DNA from: an uncultured Prevotellaceae bacterium
GTDB taxonomy: Bacteria > Bacteroidota > Bacteroidia > Bacteroidales > Bacteroidaceae
Reading direction: 5' to 3'
Length of the DNA: 21,669 bases
Assembly: GCA_902477365.1 (NCBI GenBank)
Contig: CABSGW010000012.1
Coordinates: 1 to 21,669, forward strand
How positions within the stretch are numbered: the stretch's first letter is position 1; every line of letters begins with the position of its first letter. Below are positions 15,248 through 21,669 of the stretch, piece by piece. Both the position numbers and the translations under genes were made by a program. The notes below the pieces were generated by a model. The model did not search any database. It saw only the letters and a list, made by a program, of their open reading frames with translations, and was not told where the DNA came from.

Positions 15248-16428
15248 CGGGTTCTCCTTTCCGCTAACGGGTTTAACAACAGCGAACCGAGGGTCAGCGC
15301 CACTCCGGCTGCAACCACACCGTTCCATCCGGCCAGTGTCCAGCCTGTTCCGGATACCAGTACCCCGAGCGATCCTCCAGTAAAATAAGAGGTCATGAAA
15401 ACCGTATTCAGGCGGTTTGAGGCTTGCGGTTCTAACGCAAATATCGTAGTTTGATTGCTCAGTTGGATGCACTGCATGCCCAGGTCCATCAATAAAATGC
15501 CTCCGATGATGCCTCCGTAGGTATCCTCATACAGCCATAGCAGTGTCCATGCGACTAAGAATAACAGGCAGCCCAGAATGTTGAAGCGCCACACACCCAG
15601 TACATGTACGTAGCGTCCCACCAGTGAGGCGGTTAATGCACCGGCCACACCGCATAGTCCTAACAGTCCCACTACGTCACTTCCGGCATAAAAGGGGGCT
15701 TGTTCCATGTGGAAAGCCAGACAGCTCCACAATCCCAAGAAAGAGCCGAAGGCCAGTCCGGAGCGCACGGAGGCGAAACGTAATTGCGGATAACGGCATA
15801 TCAGTGAGAGTACCGAACGCATCAGGCCGGCGTATGTACCGCGGTAGTTGATAGCCAGTTCGGGCAACACACGCACCATCAGCAATCCGCAAAGGCACAT
15901 CAGTATGGCGGCGATGTAGTACATGGTACGCCAGCCCCACACTTCGCCCACAAGTCCGCTGACCACCCGCGAGGCTAGGATGCCGGTGAGCAAACCGCTG
16001 ACTACCAGGCCTACGTTGCGTCCTTTACGTGATGGCTCGGAATATTGTGCGGCAATGGGAATGAACAATTGGGGCGTTATGGAGCAGATTCCGGTGAGCA
16101 GGGAAGCCAGGTAGATGATTTCGATGCGTGTGGTCCATGCTACCGTCAGCAAAGCGATGACCAACAGGGTGTAGCTGGCCATCATGATGTGTTTACGGTT
16201 GAACAAGTCACCTAGGGGAACAACGAACAAGAGTCCCAGCGCATAGCCAATTTGGGTGAAAAGGGCAATATGGTTAGCAGAAAGCTCGGATATGTGCAGG
16301 TCGCGTCCGATGCTTCCCAGCAGAGGCTGGTTGTAATACAGATTGGCTACGGAAGCTCCGGCTACGATGGCAAAGGTAAGGAGCAACGATGTGGGGATGC
16401 CACCGTTTTCTTTTAATATTGTTTGCAT
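15244..16428 (-). CDS. MFS transporter (DHA1-like, 12 helices)
   Basis: A 394-residue inner-membrane transporter of the major facilitator superfamily. The N-terminal helix ends in ANLYYNQPLLGSI, a segment common in a group of drug-efflux-like MFS proteins, followed by the motif A region PLGDLFNRKHIMM between helices 2 and 3. Helix 5 carries the glycine-rich VVSGLLTGILASRVVSG, typical of antiporters. The substrate is unknown. The frame is open to 16533, but the ATG at 16428 (MQTILKENGG) starts just before the first helix and lies about 60 nt after a TACTTTTG box, so it is preferred. The stop overlaps the crcB start by 4 nt. Confidence 0.93.
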   Translation of the reverse strand: MQTILKENGGIPTSLLLTFAIVAGASVANLYYNQPLLGSIGRDLHISELSANHIALFTQIGYALGLLFVVPLGDLFNRKHIMMASYTLLVIALLTVAWTTRIEIIYLASLLTGICSITPQLFIPIAAQYSEPSRKGRNVGLVVSGLLTGILASRVVSGLVGEVWGWRTMYYIAAILMCLCGLLMVRVLPELAINYRGTYAGLMRSVLSLICRYPQLRFASVRSGLAFGSFLGLWSCLAFHMEQAPFYAGSDVVGLLGLCGVAGALTASLVGRYVHVLGVWRFNILGCLLFLVAWTLLWLYEDTYGGIIGGILLMDLGMQCIQLSNQTTIFALEPQASNRLNTVFMTSYFTGGSLGVLVSGTGWTLAGWNGVVAAGVALTLGSLLLNPLAERRTR

Positions 16429-16487
16429 GACAACGTTTATTTTGGAACGGTTTGTCAGGTCAGCACCCGATCTGTTCAAACCAGGCG

Positions 16488-16495
16488 CAAAAGTA
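16488..16495 (-). promoter_or_regulatory. -7 promoter box for the MFS-crcB unit
   Basis: The minus strand reads TACTTTTG, matching TAnnTTTG, 60 nt before the ATG at 16428. A TTTG occurs 16 nt upstream (16512-16515), closer than the usual spacing of about 20 nt. The in-frame upstream start at 16533 would lie before this promoter. Confidence 0.5.
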
Positions 16496-16536
16496 AAGAA
16501 TCTTTTCCACACAAACCTTGTCGGGGTGTACAAAAT

Positions 16537-16569
16537 ACGAACGCCTTCTTGAAAATAGAAGGCGTTCGT
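16537..16569 (-). terminator. Intrinsic terminator of the nitroreductase-sulfatase unit
   Basis: A perfect 13-bp inverted repeat (16537-16549 with 16557-16569, arms ACGAACGCCTTCT and its complement) with a 7-nt loop. It is followed on the minus strand by ATTTTG, a short T run. It lies 24 nt after the sulfatase stop and separates that unit from the MFS promoter. Confidence 0.8.
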
Positions 16570-16593
16570 TGTATGCGATGGTTGGGAGCGATG

Positions 16594-18123
16594 TTATTTG
16601 GCTCTTCCCAACCGGATTTGGCGCAAAGCTTCTTGCAAACGATACACCTGTTCCGAATTCTTTTCGGCCAGGTCGGTTTGTTCGGCCTTGTCGGTTTTCA
16701 AGTTGTAAAGTTGCGGTTTGCGCATGTAACCGGTTTCGATACCTGTTCCCCAGGCGCGCTTTGCTCCGTTGCTGGGTTCGATGTATTTCCATTCGCCGTC
16801 GTGGATGGAAAGCGTATGGTCAACCGATTGTTCCACAACGAACGGACGTGATTCATCGCTTTTGCCCAACCAGGTATTCATGGCGTTGCGGCTGTCGGGA
16901 GCTGCTCCTTTGGGCAAACGGGCGCCGATGAGTGAGGCAAAAGAGGCAAAATCATCGATGTGTGACACCAACGCGTCACTCACTTTTCCTTTAGGGGTAT
17001 TTCCGGGCCAGCATACAATGAACGGAACGGTGGTACCGGCCTCGTAGGTGCTGTATTTACCGCCACGGAACGGGCCGCTTGGCTGGTGGTCGCCTACCAA
17101 CTCAACGGCTTTGTCAACATAGCCGTCGTCCAGCACCGGACCATTGTCGCTTGTGATGATGATGATCGTATTTTCAGTCAGTTTTAATTTCTTCAGTGCG
17201 TCTACTACCTGACCTACAGTCCAATCGAACTGCATGATGGCTTCTCCGCGCAGGCCCATCGGGCTTTTACCGCGGAAACGTTCGTGTGGGAAACGAGGTA
17301 CATGTACGTCGTTGGTACATAGGTACATGAAGAATGGTTTTTCGCGATTGTCTTTAATGAAGTCGATTGCTTTGGCAGCGATAGAGTCTGCAATGTTTTC
17401 GTCTTTCCACAACGCTTTGCCACCACCTTTCGAGTATCCGATGCGGGAAATACCGTTTACAATACTCTGGTTATGTCCCTGCGAAGGACTGAACTTCAGG
17501 TTGTATAAAAGTTCCGGATTGTCTTTTCCGGTAGGTTCGCCCGGGAAGTTTTCCTTGTAGCTGACCTGGATGGGTGCGGACGGATCGTAGTTGGCAACAC
17601 GACCGTTTTCGATGAAAACACACGGTACGCGGTCGGCTGTGGCAGCCATTATATAGGAATAGTCAAAACCGATATCACCTAAAGCCATTGGGAGGGGAGC
17701 GTTCCAGTCTTGTTGGGCTGTTTTGTCTCCTAACCCCAGATGCCATTTTCCGATGGCGGCTGTTGTGTACCCTTCACTCTTAAACATGTCGGCCAGTGTG
17801 AAGCGTTCGGGGCGGATAATCATACCGGCATTCCCTGCGGCAATGTCCGTACCTTCTCTGCGCCAGGCGTATTCGCCGGTGAGCAGGGAGTAGCGGGAGG
17901 GGGTACTGGTGGAAGCGGTTGCATGGGCGTCTGTAAAGCGTACACCTTGTGCTGCCAGACGGTCGACGTTAGGCGTGCTGACGCGTTTCGCACCGTAACA
18001 AGACAAGTCGCCGTAGCCTAAATCGTCAGCTACCAACAAAATTACATTGGGGCGTTTGTCGCCACCGGCTGCAGCCGCCAGCAACGGCATGGCACATAGT
18101 GTTGTGGTTACTATTTTTTGCAT
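16594..18123 (-). CDS. Exported S-type sulfatase (arylsulfatase family S1)
   Basis: A 509-residue enzyme of the alkaline-phosphatase superfamily that removes sulfate esters. The N-terminus MQKIVTTTLCAMPLLAAAAGG looks like a signal peptide, placing it in the periplasm or on the surface. Metal ligands Asp33-Asp34 lie in ILLVADDLGYGDLSCYG. The active-site motif is Ser73-Thr-Pro-Ser-Arg77 (Ser-type), so maturation would need an anaerobic radical-SAM formylglycine enzyme, not seen in this window. Further family segments are AAIGKWHLGLG and IITSDNGPVLDDG. The length is normal. It follows the nitroreductase-like gene by 15 nt and ends before a terminator. A glycosaminoglycan lyase lies about 4 kb away on the opposite strand, so a sulfated glycosaminoglycan is a possible substrate, but S1 subfamily and substrate cannot be fixed by eye. 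Confidence 0.94.
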   Translation of the reverse strand: MQKIVTTTLCAMPLLAAAAGGDKRPNVILLVADDLGYGDLSCYGAKRVSTPNVDRLAAQGVRFTDAHATASTSTPSRYSLLTGEYAWRREGTDIAAGNAGMIIRPERFTLADMFKSEGYTTAAIGKWHLGLGDKTAQQDWNAPLPMALGDIGFDYSYIMAATADRVPCVFIENGRVANYDPSAPIQVSYKENFPGEPTGKDNPELLYNLKFSPSQGHNQSIVNGISRIGYSKGGGKALWKDENIADSIAAKAIDFIKDNREKPFFMYLCTNDVHVPRFPHERFRGKSPMGLRGEAIMQFDWTVGQVVDALKKLKLTENTIIIITSDNGPVLDDGYVDKAVELVGDHQPSGPFRGGKYSTYEAGTTVPFIVCWPGNTPKGKVSDALVSHIDDFASFASLIGARLPKGAAPDSRNAMNTWLGKSDESRPFVVEQSVDHTLSIHDGEWKYIEPSNGAKRAWGTGIETGYMRKPQLYNLKTDKAEQTDLAEKNSEQVYRLQEALRQIRLGRAK

Positions 18124-18138
18124 GTTTTTTTTGAAATA

Positions 18139-18777
18139 TTAGTTTGTCTTCTTGTATCCTACTACATTATTTAATAAAGGAGTTTGTTTGGCGGTCAGAT
18201 GCAGTTCGCTGCGTAAGGTTTCGCTGTTCATCGTACCGCGCGGAATACACGCCAGCTGGGTAGCGGCACAATAGAGGCAGATGTTTTGCGATACATAGCC
18301 GGCATCGGCCAAACCAAATTTATCGCGTCCGCCAGGATAGCGTGAGGCGTCGCACACCAAGACCAGTGAGACGGGGGCTTGCAGGACAAAATCTTGTCCG
18401 CTGGCAACGGCTGGCCGTAAATCTTTGGTCGTTATCCGTTTTAACTGGTGGTTGGCAGCATCGTACAGAAAAGCTCCGTCGGCACGACAGACGTAGATGT
18501 CGATGGGTTGCGCGTTCATGGCTGAAGGAGCGGTTCGTTTACCATCGGGGCGGTTCACACCGTTAGCGGCCCATAGCAGGTTGGCCAGCTCGTTGTCTGT
18601 TAATTGTTTGTTTGAGAATTCACGTTCGGAATGGCGGTTGGCCAATGCCTGCATGAGTGTTCCCGGTAGTGTCTTGTTGGGCTGGGGCAGTGTGACCACG
18701 TCTTGTGCAGAGAGTGGCAACAGCGAAAAAGCTCCTAAAAACAATGTTGTTAGGTAACTTGCAAAATGTTGTTTCAT
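18139..18777 (-). CDS. Exported nitroreductase-like protein (SagB/ThcOx type)
   Basis: A 212-residue protein with signal peptide MKQHFASYLTTLFLGAFSLLPLSA ending at an AQD boundary, followed by a nitroreductase fold. The RHSEREF segment (48-54), LTDNELANLLWAANGVNRPDGKRTAPSA, and the later ADAGYVSQNICLYCAATQL helix match the SagB-type oxidoreductase family that binds FMN as a dimer. Most nitroreductases are cytoplasmic, so an exported one is notable: it would need FMN outside the cytoplasm. The substrate is unknown. It has its own -7 box, starts at the ATG at 18777, and runs into the sulfatase gene with a 15-nt gap. It lacks the C-terminal extension of full cyclodehydratase-coupled SagB proteins, and no peptide-modifying partners are near. 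Confidence 0.88.
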   Translation of the reverse strand: MKQHFASYLTTLFLGAFSLLPLSAQDVVTLPQPNKTLPGTLMQALANRHSEREFSNKQLTDNELANLLWAANGVNRPDGKRTAPSAMNAQPIDIYVCRADGAFLYDAANHQLKRITTKDLRPAVASGQDFVLQAPVSLVLVCDASRYPGGRDKFGLADAGYVSQNICLYCAATQLACIPRGTMNSETLRSELHLTAKQTPLLNNVVGYKKTN

Positions 18778-18800
18778 GAAAACAGGATTGTTGGTTTCGA

Positions 18801-18808
18801 CAAAGATA
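18801..18808 (-). promoter_or_regulatory. -7 promoter box for the nitroreductase-sulfatase unit
   Basis: The minus strand reads TATCTTTG, an exact TAnnTTTG match, 24 nt before the ATG at 18777, giving a leader of about 18 nt. No clear -33 element. Confidence 0.6.
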
Positions 18809-19023
18809 CAGTTTTCTGTTGAATCTGTAAGCTTATTGTTTGTGAAAAAGGGTGTAATGACTCCTTGTAGAAAAGGAAATCGTTGGAATTTGACCGTTTT
18901 TATACTAAATCGGTTTGTGGAAACACGGCTTATGGAATGTTGGGATGCGAAGAGGTATAAAGAGGTTGGTTACGGGAAATTTGTTAGGAAACGGTTGGGC
19001 AGTTTACCTCCTTACCTCAAAAT

Positions 19024-19069
19024 AATACGGACTGGGCATCTCTTTTTCAAAAGATGCCCAGTCCGTATT
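19024..19069 (-). terminator. Second hairpin after the surface protein gene, 18-bp stem
   Basis: A perfect 18-bp inverted repeat (19024-19041 with 19052-19069, core GGACTGGGCATCT) with a 10-nt loop. On the minus strand it is followed by ATTTTGAGG, only a weak T run, so it may be a backup terminator or a stable 3' end structure rather than a classical terminator. Confidence 0.55.
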
Positions 19070-19130
19070 GAGAAGAAGCTGTGTTTGTTACAACCGGAAT
19101 ATATAGTGTCGGTTGTTATGAGCTTGTATG

Positions 19131-19176
19131 AAAAACAGATCTGCCGCCAAAAAAAGGGTTGACGGCAGATCTGTTT
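19131..19176 (-). terminator. Intrinsic terminator of the large surface protein gene
   Basis: A perfect 14-bp inverted repeat (19133-19146 with 19163-19176, arms AAACAGATCTGCCG and its complement) with a 16-nt loop containing a run of seven T on the minus strand. The descending arm ends in TTT and continues TT, giving a T run. It lies 45 nt after the stop at 19222. Confidence 0.75.
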
Positions 19177-19221
19177 GTTTTCGGTCGTTATAGACCGAAT
19201 GAGTGTTATGGCTGGAATTTG

Positions 19222-21669
19222 CTAGAACATTAACTTCATGGAAGTTGACGCTTTGCCTTTTGTACCCTTCAAAATGTAGGCACCGGGGATAGCGTGTACT
19301 TCTTTTACGAAGTTGGCATTGTCTGCTTTGAATGTTTGTGTAGCAATACCGTTCAGGTTGTATAAGGTGAAGGTCCAGCCTTCGTAGCCCTTGACATGAA
19401 GTGTGTTGTTGTCATAATAAATATGCCGTCCGGCTGTAGCATCGTTGATGCCGTCGGTTGTAGTGACGGTTATCTGTATGCTCTTTTCGGTTACAACACC
19501 GTTCGACTCAACTGCCAATACAATGGATGTTTCGCCCGTTCCCTTGGGTTTGATGATGAGCGAATGGTCGTTGATTGTAGCTGTTGCAACGGTTTCATTT
19601 CCGGCTTCTTTCAGTGTGCTTGAGATGTTGCAGGACAGGTTGTCTTGATCAATCACTTTGTCCGTCAGGTCAATAACGATAGAGTCTTGTGTGTATTGGT
19701 CAATCATTAAGGCACTCTCGATACCAACCACTTCAGGTGCATATTTGTCGGGGAAGATCGGCATTGCCTGGAACCAGTAGTATTGTTTCAGCGGAATGGT
19801 CTTTTTGAGATCGCCCGTTGTACCGTCTACGATGTGAATCCAGTTGTGCTCATAGCTTGTTCCATAACCGTTCTGTGTAGTCATGACAATCAGTTCGTCG
19901 GTACGGTCGTCGTAACGGGTTGTTCCGTAGCTTGATTGGGTAGTACCCTCGGCAGAGCCTTCTAATCCGGCAACGCTGAAGAATGGTTTTACCTGACTGA
20001 TGTCTGTGCCTATTTCGTAGCGGTAGTATCCGGAACCGCCGGACATCATGTTGCCGCTGGCAGCCCAGTAAAGAATGTTCTTGGTGCGACTTGCGCAGAA
20101 CGGGGTAGGTCTCCATGCACCCCAAGAGCAACTGATTGAAACGCCTTCCGGAAGGTTTAGGGTTTCTTCGATCTCCAATGTAGCCGGATTCAGACGCTCG
20201 AGTGTGTTGGATGACGCCAGCCATACGCTTCCGTCCATACTTTGGGTGATACCTTGTATTTTAGTGTTTGCAATGCATTTAACCAGCGTGTCGGTTTCGG
20301 TATCAATGATGTTGGTTCCTGTACTTTGCTGGATGGCAAATACATATTTTCCGGCTTTCACCATGTCGCCGGTTTGTCCGCTGTACAGGCTGGCTCCTTG
20401 TGTACCTTCGATGCGGTTACCCACTTTCATATTCTTAACATCGAATGTGATGACACCTGCGGTTGTTCCGAGATAAATCTTATCCGGGTTGACTCCTACC
20501 AATGAGCGTCCGTCTCCGCCGCCAATTTGGTCGAAGCCTTCGATCTTCTTCAAGGTCTTTGCATCCATAACAACCAGTCTTCCTCCACCAGGGTTGGTGT
20601 CGCCACCGTCTGCGGCCTGTTTCGATGTCACATAGAACTTGTTTCCATAGATCATACCGTAACAAGAAGTTGCGCCAAAGGCTTCACCGGGGTTTTCGCG
20701 TTCGTATACGCGGTACATGATGTCTTTGTCGGCTGTGAGGAAGTTCATGTCGCCATTTTCATGTCCGAACCATGCTTCGTTAAGAATGAATGTACCGTCC
20801 TGATAGTGGGCGTAAGGGGTACGGTCGGCTTCTTTTACAATGAGTTTAACCGTTACTTCTGCACCTTGTCCGTCGCGTGCTTTCGCCGTCAGCGTGGTTT
20901 CACCTACTTTGTGGGCTACGATGTTGGCTTGATAGAAGCTGGCTATTTCGGGATTGGCGATAGAATATTCCACCTCCGTCAGGTCGGCATCGGCCGGAGT
21001 GACAATGGGTTTAGGACAATAGATGTCTTTGAATAGCATCTCGATGACTCCGTTTTCGCCAAGTTCGATCTTCTCTACCGGTTTGTAACATTTTACAGCC
21101 ACTTTGAACGAGTCGGCGAGGTTTGGATCGGAGATACTGGTGGCTACGATGTAGGTTTCACCGGTTGTGATGGAGGTCGTGACTTTGCCAAGAGAATTGA
21201 CAGAGGCAATTTCGCTATTGCGGCTTGTGTAGGTTACACCGGTATAAGTGGCGTTTGAAGGCGTGAATACCAATGGGTTCTCAATTGTTTGCTTGAATCC
21301 GGTCTCAATTGCTTTTTCAGTGAACGAGAGGCCTGTTACAGGACGCTCGGGGTTTGTAATGACGATTTTGCAAGTGTCTGTAGCGTAGTCTTTCCCGCCA
21401 ATTTTAGCAGTCAGTACCACATAGCTTTCACCCGTCTTATTACCTGTAAAGGAAACTTGTCCGTTGAAGGCTTCGCCTGTGCTGCGAATTGTTTTGATGA
21501 TCGATACGTCACGTTTTCCTTCGTTGTTCATGATGGTCCAGCGCATGGTCTTGGCTTCCTGTCCGTCTGTACCCAGGATCACCGGCAACATACTGACGTC
21601 TGCAATAGGTAGTGTGATGTTACCAGGTAGCCAAGCGCCTATTCGCGGTTGGGGAATGTAAGAATAATA
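19222..21669 (-). CDS. Large surface protein with Ig-like domains and a DUF5074/BtuG-like propeller, partial (N-terminus beyond window end)
   Basis: The frame is open to the right edge; 815 residues are visible and the true start is outside, so the ATG at 21591 is internal. From the N-terminal side there is part of one Ig-like domain, then two Big_2-type domains (about 21351-21088 and 21081-20833), each ending in the usual GETxxVAT/GETTLTAKA-type strand. A repeat-rich region follows (about 20805-19700) beginning DGTFILNEAWFGHENGDMNF, with NKFYVTSKQA, RLVVMDAKTLKKI, IYLGTTAGVITFDV and NIIDTETDTLVKCI, the pattern of a seven-bladed propeller of the DUF5074 family. Then comes another Ig-like segment (about 19720-19450). 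The last 70 residues (LHVKGYEGWTFTLYNLNG through PGAYILKG) resemble a C-terminal secretion/anchoring domain. Cobalamin-capturing BtuG lipoproteins belong to this propeller family, so a role in ligand capture at the cell surface is possible but unproven. The signal peptide or lipobox is not in view. Confidence 0.85.
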   Translation of the reverse strand, partial: YYSYIPQPRIGAWLPGNITLPIADVSMLPVILGTDGQEAKTMRWTIMNNEGKRDVSIIKTIRSTGEAFNGQVSFTGNKTGESYVVLTAKIGGKDYATDTCKIVITNPERPVTGLSFTEKAIETGFKQTIENPLVFTPSNATYTGVTYTSRNSEIASVNSLGKVTTSITTGETYIVATSISDPNLADSFKVAVKCYKPVEKIELGENGVIEMLFKDIYCPKPIVTPADADLTEVEYSIANPEIASFYQANIVAHKVGETTLTAKARDGQGAEVTVKLIVKEADRTPYAHYQDGTFILNEAWFGHENGDMNFLTADKDIMYRVYERENPGEAFGATSCYGMIYGNKFYVTSKQAADGGDTNPGGGRLVVMDAKTLKKIEGFDQIGGGDGRSLVGVNPDKIYLGTTAGVITFDVKNMKVGNRIEGTQGASLYSGQTGDMVKAGKYVFAIQQSTGTNIIDTETDTLVKCIANTKIQGITQSMDGSVWLASSNTLERLNPATLEIEETLNLPEGVSISCSWGAWRPTPFCASRTKNILYWAASGNMMSGGSGYYRYEIGTDISQVKPFFSVAGLEGSAEGTTQSSYGTTRYDDRTDELIVMTTQNGYGTSYEHNWIHIVDGTTGDLKKTIPLKQYYWFQAMPIFPDKYAPEVVGIESALMIDQYTQDSIVIDLTDKVIDQDNLSCNISSTLKEAGNETVATATINDHSLIIKPKGTGETSIVLAVESNGVVTEKSIQITVTTTDGINDATAGRHIYYDNNTLHVKGYEGWTFTLYNLNGIATQTFKADNANFVKEVHAIPGAYILKGTKGKASTSMKLMF

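Larger units (their letters stand above)
18778..19221 (+). other. 444-bp intergenic region with hairpins and no convincing gene
   Basis: From right to left on the minus strand this holds two strong hairpins downstream of the surface protein gene (19131-19176 and 19024-19069) with a small 7-bp inverted repeat between them (19090-19096 with 19110-19116). Next come about 210 bases (18809-19020) in which I see no motif, then the nitroreductase promoter. A plus-strand frame of 128 codons spans it but also covers the hairpins and promoter, resembles no family I know, and is not called. Confidence 0.6.

Noticed and set aside
15248..15472. Upstream in-frame extension of crcB inside the MFS gene
   Set aside because: The extra 75 residues are hydrophilic antisense-frame-like sequence inside the MFS coding region; CrcB is normally about 125 residues.
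16429..16487. Possible fluoride riboswitch before the MFS-crcB unit
   Set aside because: I looked for the conserved crcB riboswitch sequence in the leader and saw no match.
18139..18777. SagB-like peptide cyclisation (thiazole/oxazole) system
   Set aside because: The protein is related to SagB-type oxidoreductases, but no cyclodehydratase or precursor peptide is near, and this one carries a signal peptide.
18776..19162. Plus-strand open frame of 128 codons in the intergenic region left of the surface protein
   Set aside because: It covers the nitroreductase promoter and both hairpins, has no recognisable domain and no start signal, and its codon pattern looks like noncoding sequence.

Overview
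The window looks like chromosomal DNA of a gut-type Bacteroidales bacterium, Bacteroides or Parabacteroides-like. The evidence is the protein families present (a PL8 glycosaminoglycan lyase, an S1 sulfatase, a DUF5074-type surface propeller, the folP-cdaA pair, and a PiT-DUF47 pair) and the promoters. Many genes are preceded by the Bacteroidetes -7 element TAnnTTTG, and all but one lack a Shine-Dalgarno. I see no rRNA, tRNA, CRISPR, insertion sequence or phage gene. Apart from the two genes cut by the window edges, the genes appear intact.

Left part (1-7613, all minus strand). The window cuts a threonine aldolase gene (1-569), which has its own promoter. Next is an electron-transfer operon read as etfB-etfA-acyl-CoA dehydrogenase (4398 down to 736). 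It has a near-consensus promoter at 4488-4520 and a strong intrinsic terminator at 671-710. Upstream of it is a phosphate and membrane group read as dedA, then DUF47 (PhoU-like), then PiT phosphate transporter (6939 down to 4565). A small unrecognised exported protein (7110-7613), closed by a hairpin terminator at 7061-7098, lies directly downstream of murF.

Middle part. murF (minus) and folP (plus) diverge from a 116-bp promoter region at 8977-9092. folP is followed 8 nt later by the diadenylate cyclase gene cdaA, and 19 nt after that by an exported polysaccharide lyase of family 8 (10737-12707). The lyase meets a MATE exporter tail to tail with a 21-bp overlap. The MATE gene is second in a two-gene minus-strand unit behind a SAM-dependent methyltransferase.

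Right part (minus strand). An MFS exporter gene overlaps the fluoride channel gene crcB by ATGA. An exported SagB-type nitroreductase-like protein and an S-type sulfatase form a second two-gene unit that ends at a hairpin terminator (16537-16569). A 444-bp intergenic region holds a row of hairpins. The window ends inside a large surface protein with Ig-like domains, a DUF5074/BtuG-like propeller and a C-terminal domain that resembles a sorting signal.

Most of the window is housekeeping (cell wall, folate, c-di-AMP, phosphate, electron transfer) interleaved with accessory exported enzymes. The least explained items are the small exported protein after murF, the lone PL8 lyase behind cdaA, the exported nitroreductase-sulfatase pair, and the large propeller protein at the right edge. 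I did not find a clearly new multi-gene system.
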